This document shows, in pieces, positions 1 to 6,422 of a DNA stretch of 15,212 bases. The notes under the pieces were generated by a model that was given only the letters and a program-made list of their open reading frames with translations, was not told where the DNA came from and ran no database searches. The number at the start of each line of letters is the position of its first letter. Position 1 is the first letter of the stretch. Location: the NCBI GenBank assembly GCA_035544515.1, contig DATKEG010000022.1, positions 1 through 15,212 on the forward strand. The letters run 5' to 3'. The stretch comes from DATKEG01 sp035544515. Lineage in GTDB: Bacteria; Acidobacteriota; Vicinamibacteria; Fen-336. Both the position numbers and the translations under genes were made by a program.

Positions 1-771
1 GATGGTGCCTTCGGCGGGCGACGAGGGCGTGGCGTAGGTCTTGCGCGGGATACGGCCGGCGCGGAAGGCCTCGCGGCCCGCCTCCACCGCCAGCTTCATG
101 GCGTGCGCCATGCGCACGGGGTCGCGCGCCAGGGCGATGGCGGTGTTCATGAGCACGCCGTCGGCGCCGAGCTCCATGGCGATGGCCGCGTCCGAGGCGG
201 TGCCCACCCCCGCGTCCACGATCACCGGCACCTTGACCGCCTCCTTGACCAGGCGGATGTTGAGGGGGTTCTGGATCCCCAGCCCGCTGCCGATCGGCGC
301 GCCGAGCGGCATGACGGCGGCGGCGCCCGCGTCCTCGAGCTTGCGGGCGGCCACCACGTCGTCCGTGGTGTACGGCAGGACGATGAAGCCCTCCTTGGCG
401 AGCGTGCGCGTGGCGGAGAGCAGCGCCTCGATGTCGGGGTAGAGCGTCTTCTCGTCGCCGATCACCTCGAGCTTGACCCAGTTGCTGAGCCCGGCCTCGC
501 GGCCCAGGCGCGCCGTCCGCACCGCCTCTTCCGCGGTGTAGCAGGCGGCCGTGTTCGGCAGCAGGAACAGCCGCCGCGGGTCGATGTGGTCGAGCAGGTT
601 CTCGGGGCCGCGCGCGCCCAGGTCCACGCGCCGGACGGCCACGGTCACCATCTCCGCGCCGGAGGCCTGGTGCGCGTCCTTCATCACCTGGAAGCTCGGG
701 TACTTGCCCGTGCCCACGATCAGGCGGGAGCGGAACTCGCGTCCGGCCAGGACGAAGGGATCGCCGCTCAT
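1..771 (-). CDS. thiG: Thiazole synthase ThiG (3' end cut by window edge)
   Basis: ThiG is the TIM-barrel enzyme that forms the thiazole phosphate ring of thiamin from deoxyxylulose 5-phosphate, dehydroglycine or iminoglycine, and sulfur carried on the ThiS thiocarboxylate. The frame is open from an ATG at 771 to base 1, giving 257 visible residues. ThiG is usually about 255-265 residues, so only the last few are probably missing. Visible landmarks are the N-terminal IVGTGKY motif (18-24), WVKLEVIGD (98-106) with Lys100 matching the Schiff-base lysine, MPLGAPIGSG (154-163), VIVDAGVGTASDAA (183-196) and GADGVLMNTAIA (202-213), which together form the phosphate and substrate pocket. The start ATG overlaps the thiS stop by four bases (ATGA), so translation is probably coupled. 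Identification is secure. The true C-terminus is outside the window. Confidence 0.96.
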   Translation of the reverse strand, partial: MSGDPFVLAGREFRSRLIVGTGKYPSFQVMKDAHQASGAEMVTVAVRRVDLGARGPENLLDHIDPRRLFLLPNTAACYTAEEAVRTARLGREAGLSNWVKLEVIGDEKTLYPDIEALLSATRTLAKEGFIVLPYTTDDVVAARKLEDAGAAAVMPLGAPIGSGLGIQNPLNIRLVKEAVKVPVIVDAGVGTASDAAIAMELGADGVLMNTAIALARDPVRMAHAMKLAVEAGREAFRAGRIPRKTYATPSSPAEGTI

Positions 772-1010
772 GCCGCCGATGTTAGCACCGGCGCGCCGCC
801 GCCCACGAAGGTGACGATCTCGAGCCGATCCCCGTGGTTCAGCCGGCGCTCGGCGTGCTCGGCCCGGGGGACGACGCGGAGGTTGTGCTCCACGGCCACG
901 CGCGCGCGGTCCAGGGACAGGATCTGCAGCAGGCGGGCGATCGTGCAGCCCGCGGGCACCTGCCGGATCTCGCCGTTGACCGAGACCTGGATCCCGGGGC
1001 CGGGGGTCAT
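768..1010 (-). CDS. thiS: Sulfur carrier protein ThiS with C-terminal extension
   Basis: ThiS is a small ubiquitin-like carrier whose C-terminal glycine is adenylated by ThiF and converted to a thiocarboxylate that donates sulfur to ThiG. This 80-residue protein has the expected beta-grasp pattern: IQVSVNGE (7-14), TIARLLQ (23-29), VAVEHNLRVVPR (38-49) and DRLEIVTFVGGG (61-72). In ordinary ThiS the chain ends at the Gly-Gly, but here eight residues (APVLTSAA) follow the Gly-Gly-Gly. The reading frame is intact, and its TGA overlaps the thiG ATG, which argues against a sequencing error at the end. The ATG at 1010 starts five residues before the first strand and lies 4 bases after the stop of the upstream gene. 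Identity is firm. Whether the tail is removed, tolerated or inactivating cannot be judged from the sequence. Confidence 0.93.
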   Translation of the reverse strand: MTPGPGIQVSVNGEIRQVPAGCTIARLLQILSLDRARVAVEHNLRVVPRAEHAERRLNHGDRLEIVTFVGGGAPVLTSAA

Positions 1011-1013
1011 CGC

Positions 1014-1343
1014 CTACTTGGCGTGGCGCGCGGCGAGGTAGGCCAGGACGAGCTCGTCCAGCGACAGGTCTTCCACCACCGTCCGCTCATCCTCGGGGTC
1101 GAACTTCCCCCTCTTCACTTCCATGATCATGGCCTTGTGCTGGTCTTCCATCAGCTTCGTGATGGTGGCCTCGTCGTCGCGCGTCTTGACCAGCTCGGCG
1201 TAGGGCAGGCGGCGCGAGCCCAGGATCTCGCCGCCCTTGTAGATGAGGGTCTCGATGAGCGGGTTGGCGGTGCCCTTGTCCTCGGTCTGGACGTGGTAGA
1301 CCACGCCCCGGTACTTCACGTCCGTGTTGAAGCCTGTTATCAC
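1014..1343 (-). CDS. Conserved protein of unknown function heading the thi operon
   Basis: This is a 109-residue soluble protein, mixed alpha/beta by appearance, with no signal peptide or membrane segment. The likely start is a GTG at 1343 giving VITGFNTDVKYRGVVYHVQTE. I recall this N-terminal pattern (TGFNTDV, GVVYHVQTEDKG, then an IYKGGEILGSRR-like strand) from short uncharacterised proteins in several GC-rich phyla, but I know no assigned function. Residues 50-83 form a charged helical stretch, and the C-terminus (90-107) is an acidic then aliphatic helix. The stop codon is three bases before the thiS ATG, and all three genes run leftward, so it is co-transcribed with thiS and thiG. This suggests a link to thiamin or sulfur transfer, or only shared transcription. 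The frame stays open far upstream, but that part lies antisense to the symporter and has no coding character. Confidence 0.8.
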   Translation of the reverse strand: MITGFNTDVKYRGVVYHVQTEDKGTANPLIETLIYKGGEILGSRRLPYAELVKTRDDEATITKLMEDQHKAMIMEVKRGKFDPEDERTVVEDLSLDELVLAYLAARHAK

Positions 1344-1364
1344 CGCTACTTCGCCGTCAGACCT

Positions 1365-1378
1365 CGGTCCCGGGACCG
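1365..1378. promoter_or_regulatory. 14-bp perfect palindrome in the leader of the thi operon
   Basis: CGGTCCCGGGACCG reads identically on both strands. It lies between the proposed -10 element (1392-1397) and the GTG at 1343, close to the expected transcription start. This position would suit a repressor operator. In a genome this GC-rich a short palindrome may also arise by chance. Confidence 0.3.
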
Positions 1379-1391
1379 CACTCGTGCACGG

Positions 1392-1421
1392 ATTCTGGGA
1401 CCCCGCGACACGCGTTGTCAA
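1392..1421 (-). promoter_or_regulatory. Candidate sigma70 promoter for the thi operon
   Basis: On the minus strand a perfect TTGACA (-35, bases 1421-1416) is followed after 18 bases by CAGAAT (-10, bases 1397-1392), which matches four of six consensus positions. Transcription would begin near 1385, leaving a leader of about 40 bases before the GTG of the first gene. That is too short for a TPP riboswitch, and I see no THI-box sequence in the gap. Confidence 0.5.
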
Positions 1422-1447
1422 GGCGCCGGAGGCCGATTGACGGCATA

Positions 1448-1591
1448 ATGGGCCACTCGAAGCGCATGGACCAACCGCCCGACGATCCCGTGCCGATCTT
1501 CGGCACCTGGCCGCGCATCTACGCCGCCGTGATCGTCGCCGCGCTGGCCAGCATGGCCCTCGTCGCGCTCTTCTCGGCGTGGGCGTACTGA
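1448..1591 (+). CDS. Small single-helix membrane protein beside the symporter
   Basis: This is a 47-residue peptide. After a polar N-terminus rich in Pro and Asp (PPDDPVPIFGTWPRIY, 10-25) comes one hydrophobic segment, about residues 26-46, ending in Trp-Ala-Tyr. The stop lies 4 bases before the GTG of the symporter gene. Small one-helix proteins directly upstream of sodium:solute symporters recur in bacteria, and the FGTWPRIYA pattern resembles such accessory peptides as I remember them. A role in symporter assembly or regulation is inferred. An internal ATG at 1466 would give 41 residues. It has a weak GAAG upstream, whereas GGAGG at 1428-1432 is rather far from 1448, so the start is uncertain. 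The coding sense is supported by high third-position GC and tight packing against the next gene. Confidence 0.72.
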   Translation: MGHSKRMDQPPDDPVPIFGTWPRIYAAVIVAALASMALVALFSAWAY

Positions 1592-1595
1592 GCTC

Positions 1596-3272
1596 GTGAC
1601 TCCGCTCGACTGGGTGGTCCTGGGCACCTACCTCGTGGGCATCGTCTCGTTCGGCGTCTGGGCCGGCCGCGGCAACAAGGCCATGGACGATTTCTTCCTG
1701 GCCGGGCGGAAGATGCGATGGTGGGCCATCGGGCTGTCGGTGATGGCCACCCAGATCAGCGCCATCACGTTCGTGGGCACCACCGGCCAGGCCTACACCG
1801 ACGGCATGCGCTTCCTGGTCGTCTACTTCGGCCTGCCCTTCGCCATGGTGATCCTCTGCCTGACCCTGGTGCCCTTCTTCTATCGCGCGCGCGTCTTCAC
1901 GGCCTACGAGTACCTCGAGCAGCGCTTCGACGCGCGCACGCGCACGCTGACCAGCCTGCTCTTCCTCCTCTCGCGCGGCATGGCCGTCGGGGTCACGCTC
2001 TACGCGCCGTCCCTGGTGTTGTCGGTGATCCTGGGCTGGGGCGAGAGCACGACCATCCTGGTCATGGGAGGATCGACCATCGTCTACGTCCTCTACGGTG
2101 GCAACAAGTCCGTGATCTGGACCGACGTCGTGCAGATGGGGATCATCTGGATCGGCATCCTCCTCTGCTTCGGCGTGGCCGTCGCGCAGCTGCCGGCCGG
2201 CTTCGGCTTCCGTGACGCGCTGGCCCTGGCCCAGACCACGGAGCGGCTCCGGGTCATGGACCCGTCCCCCAGCCTGACCGCGCCCTACACGCTGTGGAGC
2301 GGCCTCATCGGGGGGTTGTTCCTCATGCTCGCCTACTTCGGCTGCGACCAGAGCCAGGTCCAGCGTTACCTCTCCGGCGCGAGCCTCACCCAGAGCCGCC
2401 TGTCCCTGCTGTTCAACGCGTTCCTGAAGGTGCCGATGCAGTTCCTCATCCTGCTCACGGGCGTGCTCGTGTTCGTCTTCTACCACTTCCACGCGCCGCC
2501 GCTGCTGTGGAACGCGGTGCAGATGCGGCGCCTGCAGGAGCGCGCCGATCCCCGGGACCTCGCCGCCCTGCAGGGACGCTTCACCGCCGCGCACGAGGCG
2601 CGGCGACGAGCCGCGGAAGGGTACGCGCGGTCGCGCGAGGCGGACGCGGCCACGGCCTACCTCGCGGCCGAGTCCGCGCTGCAGGCGGTGCGCGGCGACG
2701 CGGTCCGCCTCGTCGAGCGCGTCAACGGCGGCGCGCGCTACAACGACACGAACTACATCTTCCCGACCTACATCGTCAGCTATCTGCGCGGTGGCCTGGC
2801 CGGGCTGGTCCTGGCCGTGATCTTCGCGGCGGCCATGTCCACCCTGGCCGGCGAGTTCAATTCCCTCGCCACCGCCACCATGATCGACTTCTACAAGCGC
2901 TACTTCCATCCCTCCGGCTCGGCCGCGCACGATCTCCTCGTCTCGCGCCTGTTCACCGGCCTCTGGGGGGCGTTCGCCTGCCTCATCGCCCTGCAGGCGG
3001 GGCGCCTGGGCTCCGCCATCGAGGTGGTGAACCGGTTCGGCTCGTACTTCTACGGCTCGATCCTGGGCGTTTTCGCCCTGGCCGTGCTCACGCCGCGCGC
3101 CTCGTCGGCGGGTGCCTTCTACGGCCTGATGGCGGGCATGGCCGCCGTGGCCCTCGTGTCGCGCTTCACGGCCGTGCACTTCCTCTGGTACAACGTGGTC
3201 GGCGCGGTGGTGGTCTTCGCGGTCGGCCTCGCGCTGAGCGCGCTCTCTCCGCGCGCCGTCGGGCACGCCTGA
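1596..3272 (+). CDS. Sodium:solute symporter (SSS family)
   Basis: This is a 558-residue inner-membrane protein of the SSS (SLC5) family with about 13 hydrophobic segments. It couples solute entry to a sodium gradient, and the substrate is not evident from sequence. Family hallmarks are the N-terminal DDFFLAGRKMRWWAIGLSVMA region (31-51), ISAITFVGTTGQAY (54-67), YVLYGGNKSVIWTDVVQ (164-180) and FAAAMSTLAGEFNSLATAT (410-428), the conserved late-helix region with small and Ser/Thr residues. A polar, helix-prone insert of about 80 residues (308-388), rich in Arg and Ala, separates two helices; many family members have a much shorter loop here. The GTG start at 1596 follows the small membrane ORF by 4 bases. 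The stop TGA overlaps the ATG of the following lyase, so transporter and lyase are translationally linked and may share a substrate. Confidence 0.93.
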   Translation: MTPLDWVVLGTYLVGIVSFGVWAGRGNKAMDDFFLAGRKMRWWAIGLSVMATQISAITFVGTTGQAYTDGMRFLVVYFGLPFAMVILCLTLVPFFYRARVFTAYEYLEQRFDARTRTLTSLLFLLSRGMAVGVTLYAPSLVLSVILGWGESTTILVMGGSTIVYVLYGGNKSVIWTDVVQMGIIWIGILLCFGVAVAQLPAGFGFRDALALAQTTERLRVMDPSPSLTAPYTLWSGLIGGLFLMLAYFGCDQSQVQRYLSGASLTQSRLSLLFNAFLKVPMQFLILLTGVLVFVFYHFHAPPLLWNAVQMRRLQERADPRDLAALQGRFTAAHEARRRAAEGYARSREADAATAYLAAESALQAVRGDAVRLVERVNGGARYNDTNYIFPTYIVSYLRGGLAGLVLAVIFAAAMSTLAGEFNSLATATMIDFYKRYFHPSGSAAHDLLVSRLFTGLWGAFACLIALQAGRLGSAIEVVNRFGSYFYGSILGVFALAVLTPRASSAGAFYGLMAGMAAVALVSRFTAVHFLWYNVVGAVVVFAVGLALSALSPRAVGHA

Positions 3273-4639
3273 TGCCCTCCACCGCCTTCGATTCGTTCTA
3301 CCTGAAGGACCGTTACGGGTCGGCGGCCATGCGCGCGATCTGGGAGGACCGCGCCACCATCCAGCGCTGGCTCGACGTGGAGGCCGCGCTCGCCGCCGTG
3401 GAGGCCGACCTGGGCCTGGTGCCGCGCAGCGCGGCCCGGGAGATCGCGCGGCGCGCGCGTGTCGAGTACCTCGACCTGCCCGCCATGAAGCGCGACTTCG
3501 ACGTCACCTGGAACCCGGTGATGCCGCTGGTGGACGCCCTGCGCAGGGTCCTGCCGCCGCGCGCCGGGCGCTGGGTCCACTGGGGCGCCACGAGCAAGAA
3601 CATCATCGACACCGCGACCGCGCTGCAGATCAAGGACAGCTACGCGGTGGTGCTGGCCGAGCTGGACACCATCGCGGACATCCTGGCCGGCCTCGCGCTG
3701 AAGCACCGCGACACGATCATGGCCGGCCGCACGCACGGCCAGCACGCCCTGCCCATCACCTTCGGGTACAAGGTGGCGGTCTGGCTCGACGAGCTCATCC
3801 GCCAGCGCGAACGGCTCCTCGACAGCCGCCCGCGCGTGCTCGTGGGAGAGCTGGGGGGCGCCGTGGGCACCCTGGCCTCGCTGGGGAAGGCGGGCCTGCG
3901 CGTGCAGCGGAAGCTGATGAGGCGCCTGGGCCTGGGCGTGCCGGAGGTCCCGACCAAGACCGCGGGGGACCGCTTCGCGGAGTTCTTCCTCTTGTTGTGC
4001 CTGCTCTCGGGGACCCTGGGCAAGATCGGACAGAACGTCTACAACCTCCAGCTCACGGACGTGGACGAGGCCACGGAGTTCGTGGAAGGCAAGGTGGGCA
4101 GCTCGGCCATGCCGCACAAGCTCAACCCCGTGGCCTCGGGGTCGGTGGTGCTGCTGGGCCGCATGCTCCGCGCCCGCGCCGGCCTCGTCCTCGACTACGT
4201 CCACGCGGAGTGGGAGGACGACCACCGGCAGGGCGAGACGTCCTGGGCCTTCCCCGCGGAGTCGTGCCTGCTCATGGGGGCCCAGCTCGTCATCGCGAAG
4301 CGGCTGCTCGCGACGCTCGTGGTCAAGCCGGAGAACATGGCGCGCAACCTGGAGCGGAGCGGGGGAGTGGTGGTGTCCGAGGCGGTGATGATGGCGCTGG
4401 CCGGCAAGCTCGGCCGCGACCGCGCGCACGCGCTCGTGCTCGAGATCTCGCGCGACGCGGCCGCGCGGCGCGTGAGCTTCCGCGAGGCGGTGGCCTCCCA
4501 CCCCGAGGTCCGCCGCCGGCTGACCGCGCGCCGGCTGGCGGCCGTGCTCGACCCGCGCAACGCGCTGGGCCTCAGCGGCTACTTCGTGGACCAGGTCGTG
4601 GCCGCGCATCGGGCCGAGAAGCGCCGCCGGCGGCGCTGA
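3272..4639 (+). CDS. Fumarase/aspartase-superfamily lyase, adenylosuccinate lyase-like
   Basis: This is a 455-residue soluble enzyme of the superfamily that includes adenylosuccinate lyase (PurB), 3-carboxymuconate cycloisomerase, fumarase and argininosuccinate lyase. Most members release fumarate by beta-elimination in a homotetramer. Visible motifs are HWGATSKNIIDTA (103-115), GRTHGQHALPITFG (153-166) with His155 at the conserved active-site histidine, and the signature loop GSSAMPHKLNPVASG (276-290) with the catalytic Ser pair 277/278. Two positions are unusual. Asn110 replaces the Asp of TSxD, and Gly290 replaces the Glu that normally ends the signature and, in fumarase C, partners the active-site His. 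The ATG overlaps the symporter stop. PurB is the default annotation, but pairing with a symporter and the altered residues point to another substrate, so I give no symbol. Confidence 0.85.
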   Translation: MPSTAFDSFYLKDRYGSAAMRAIWEDRATIQRWLDVEAALAAVEADLGLVPRSAAREIARRARVEYLDLPAMKRDFDVTWNPVMPLVDALRRVLPPRAGRWVHWGATSKNIIDTATALQIKDSYAVVLAELDTIADILAGLALKHRDTIMAGRTHGQHALPITFGYKVAVWLDELIRQRERLLDSRPRVLVGELGGAVGTLASLGKAGLRVQRKLMRRLGLGVPEVPTKTAGDRFAEFFLLLCLLSGTLGKIGQNVYNLQLTDVDEATEFVEGKVGSSAMPHKLNPVASGSVVLLGRMLRARAGLVLDYVHAEWEDDHRQGETSWAFPAESCLLMGAQLVIAKRLLATLVVKPENMARNLERSGGVVVSEAVMMALAGKLGRDRAHALVLEISRDAAARRVSFREAVASHPEVRRRLTARRLAAVLDPRNALGLSGYFVDQVVAAHRAEKRRRRR

Positions 4640-4657
4640 ACGACCCGGGCCGCCCCA

Positions 4658-4673
4658 TGGCACGCCACTTGCT
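4658..4673 (+). promoter_or_regulatory. Sigma54 (-24/-12) promoter element upstream of the UbiB-family gene
   Basis: The sequence TGGCACG, four bases, then TTGCT is an exact match to the core sigma54 consensus (TGGCACG-N4-TTGCW). It lies in the 91-base gap between the lyase stop and the next ATG, in the correct orientation. Transcription would start near 4684, about 47 bases before the ATG at 4731, leaving room for the ribosome-binding site. Such promoters need an enhancer-binding activator; I could not identify its upstream site. Confidence 0.6.
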
Positions 4674-4715
4674 TCAGGCCCTGGAGCCCGCGGGTCGCAT
4701 CCCGCTTCCCCTGTA

Positions 4716-4724
4716 GAGGAAGGA
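4716..4724 (+). promoter_or_regulatory. Shine-Dalgarno sequence of the UbiB-family gene
   Basis: The purine-rich run GAGGAAGGA ends 6 bases before the ATG at 4731. It is among the clearest ribosome-binding sites in the window and fixes the start of the following gene. Confidence 0.8.
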
Positions 4725-4730
4725 CTGGAG

Positions 4731-6410
4731 ATGGCCCTCTCATTGAAAACGGAGCACCTGAAGCGCTACAAGGACATCGCCCAGCTCTTCGTGAAGTACG
4801 GCCGGTCGGACCTGATCAAGAGCGCCGGCCTGGAGGGCGACTTCGACACCGAGGGCGCGGCCGTGCCCGAAGGTGCCGAGGAGCTGGCCAAGGCTCTCGC
4901 GGAAGACCTCGAGAGACGCGGTCCCACGTTCATCAAGCTGGGGCAGCTCCTCTCCACGCGTCCCGACCTGCTGCCCGTGCCCTTCATCGAAGCGTTGGCG
5001 CGGCTGCAGGACAAGATCGAGCCGTTTCCCTTCAGCGACGTCGAGGCCATCATCACCTCCGAGCTGGGCGTGCGGCTCTCCAAGCTCTTCCGCGAGTTCG
5101 AGAAGGAGCCGATCGCGGCGGCGTCGCTCGGCCAGGTGCACCGCGCCTGGCTCCGCGACGGGCGTCCGGTCGCGGTGAAGGTGCAGCGGCCCGGCATCCG
5201 CGAGCGCATCCAGGCCGACATGGAAGCCCTGGAGGAAGTCGCGGAGATGCTGGACAAGCGTACGGAGCTCGGAGCGCGCTATCAGTTCGTGAGCATGCTC
5301 CACGAGTTCCGCCGCAGCCTGATCAAGGAGCTGGACTACCGCCAGGAGGCGCGCAACCTGACCACCCTGCGCGCCAACCTGGTGGAGTTCGACCGCATCG
5401 TGGTGCCGGCGCCCGTGGACGACTACACCACGTCACGCGTCCTGACCATCGAGTTCGTCCGCGGCCAGAAGATCACGTCCTTCAACCCCGTGGTGCACAC
5501 CGAGCTCGACGGCGCCGTGCTGGCGGAGCAGCTCTTCAAGGCGTACCTCCGGCAGATCCTCATCGACGGATTCGTCCACGCCGACCCGCACCCCGGCAAC
5601 GTCTTCCTCACCGAAGACGACCGCATCGCGCTCCTGGACCTCGGCATGGTCGCGCGCGTGACGCCCACCATGCAGGAGAAGCTCCTGCAGATGCTGCTGG
5701 CGGTGAGCGAGGGCCGGGCGGACGAAGCCGCCACCATCGCCATCTCCATCGGGGAGATCCGCGAGGAGTACTTCGACGAGGCCGGGTTCCGGAAGAAGGT
5801 CGCGGAGATGGTGGCCGACAATCAGGGCGCGAGCATCGAGCAGATCCAGGTGGGGCGCACCATCCTCATGGTGGGTCGCCTGTCGGCGGAGTCGGGCATT
5901 CGCGCCCCCTCCGAGCTGACCATGCTGGGCAAGACGCTGCTCAATCTCGACCAGGTGGGGCGCACGCTCGATCCCACCTTCGACCCCAACGCGTCCATCC
6001 GCCGCAACGCTGCCGAGCTGACGTCGGAGCGCCTGCGGCGCAGCCTGTCCCCGGGCAACTTCATGGCGTCCCTGATGGAGCTCCGCGACTTTGCCCAGCG
6101 CCTGCCCGCGCGCGTCAACCGCATCCTCGACATGGTGGCGGACAACAAGCTCAAGGTGCACGTGGACGCCATCGACGAGAAGCTGCTGATGGAAGGCTTC
6201 CAGAAGGTGGCGAACCGCATCACCGCCGGCCTCATCCTGGCCGCCCTCATCGTGGGCGCGGCCATGCTCATGCGCGTCGAGTCGAGCTTCCGTATCCTCG
6301 GCTATCCCGCCCTGGCCATGCTGTTCTTCCTCGTGGCGGCGGGCGGCGGCATCTTCCTGCTCGCCGACATCTTCCTGACCGACTACCGGAGCGGGCGGAT
6401 GAAAAAGTAG
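4731..6410 (+). CDS. ABC1/UbiB-family atypical protein kinase-like membrane protein
   Basis: This is a 559-residue member of the ABC1/AarF/UbiB (ADCK) family: kinase-fold ATPases anchored in the membrane, several of which support quinone or isoprenoid lipid metabolism. Family features are the KxGQ motif (IKLGQ, 68-72), the Ala-rich loop that replaces the glycine-rich loop (AAASLGQVH, 129-137), the ATP lysine in VAVKVQRPG (Lys150), ExD in KELDYRQEA (199-207), the catalytic loop FVHADPHPGN (281-290) and the metal-binding DLG (303-305). Two C-terminal hydrophobic segments (about 496-515 and 523-550) form the membrane anchor. Length fits UbiB-type proteins (about 540-560). No ubi or men gene is nearby, so the quinone link is family knowledge only. 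It is preceded by a sigma54-type element and a strong ribosome-binding site, and converges with the next gene, 12 bases beyond its stop. Confidence 0.93.
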   Translation: MALSLKTEHLKRYKDIAQLFVKYGRSDLIKSAGLEGDFDTEGAAVPEGAEELAKALAEDLERRGPTFIKLGQLLSTRPDLLPVPFIEALARLQDKIEPFPFSDVEAIITSELGVRLSKLFREFEKEPIAAASLGQVHRAWLRDGRPVAVKVQRPGIRERIQADMEALEEVAEMLDKRTELGARYQFVSMLHEFRRSLIKELDYRQEARNLTTLRANLVEFDRIVVPAPVDDYTTSRVLTIEFVRGQKITSFNPVVHTELDGAVLAEQLFKAYLRQILIDGFVHADPHPGNVFLTEDDRIALLDLGMVARVTPTMQEKLLQMLLAVSEGRADEAATIAISIGEIREEYFDEAGFRKKVAEMVADNQGASIEQIQVGRTILMVGRLSAESGIRAPSELTMLGKTLLNLDQVGRTLDPTFDPNASIRRNAAELTSERLRRSLSPGNFMASLMELRDFAQRLPARVNRILDMVADNKLKVHVDAIDEKLLMEGFQKVANRITAGLILAALIVGAAMLMRVESSFRILGYPALAMLFFLVAAGGGIFLLADIFLTDYRSGRMKK

Positions 6411-6422
6411 GCGCCGCTCGCC

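Noticed and set aside
1344..1447. Possible TPP riboswitch before the thi operon
   Set aside because: The gap is only 104 bases, the likely leader about 40 bases, and no recognisable THI-box segments are present.
1014..3266. Very long minus-strand open frame (750 codons) covering the symporter region
   Set aside because: Only the last 109 codons are a plausible gene. The rest is Arg/His/Gly/Glu-rich antisense of a clear symporter, a usual by-product of high GC third positions.
4656..4715. 19-codon ORF (MARHLLQALEPAG...) in the lyase-UbiB gap
   Set aside because: It has no ribosome-binding site and its first codons are the sigma54 element itself; transcription from that promoter would start downstream of its ATG.
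6411..6422. Possible terminator between the convergent UbiB-family and isomerase-like genes
   Set aside because: Only 12 bases separate the stops, with no stable stem followed by T residues.
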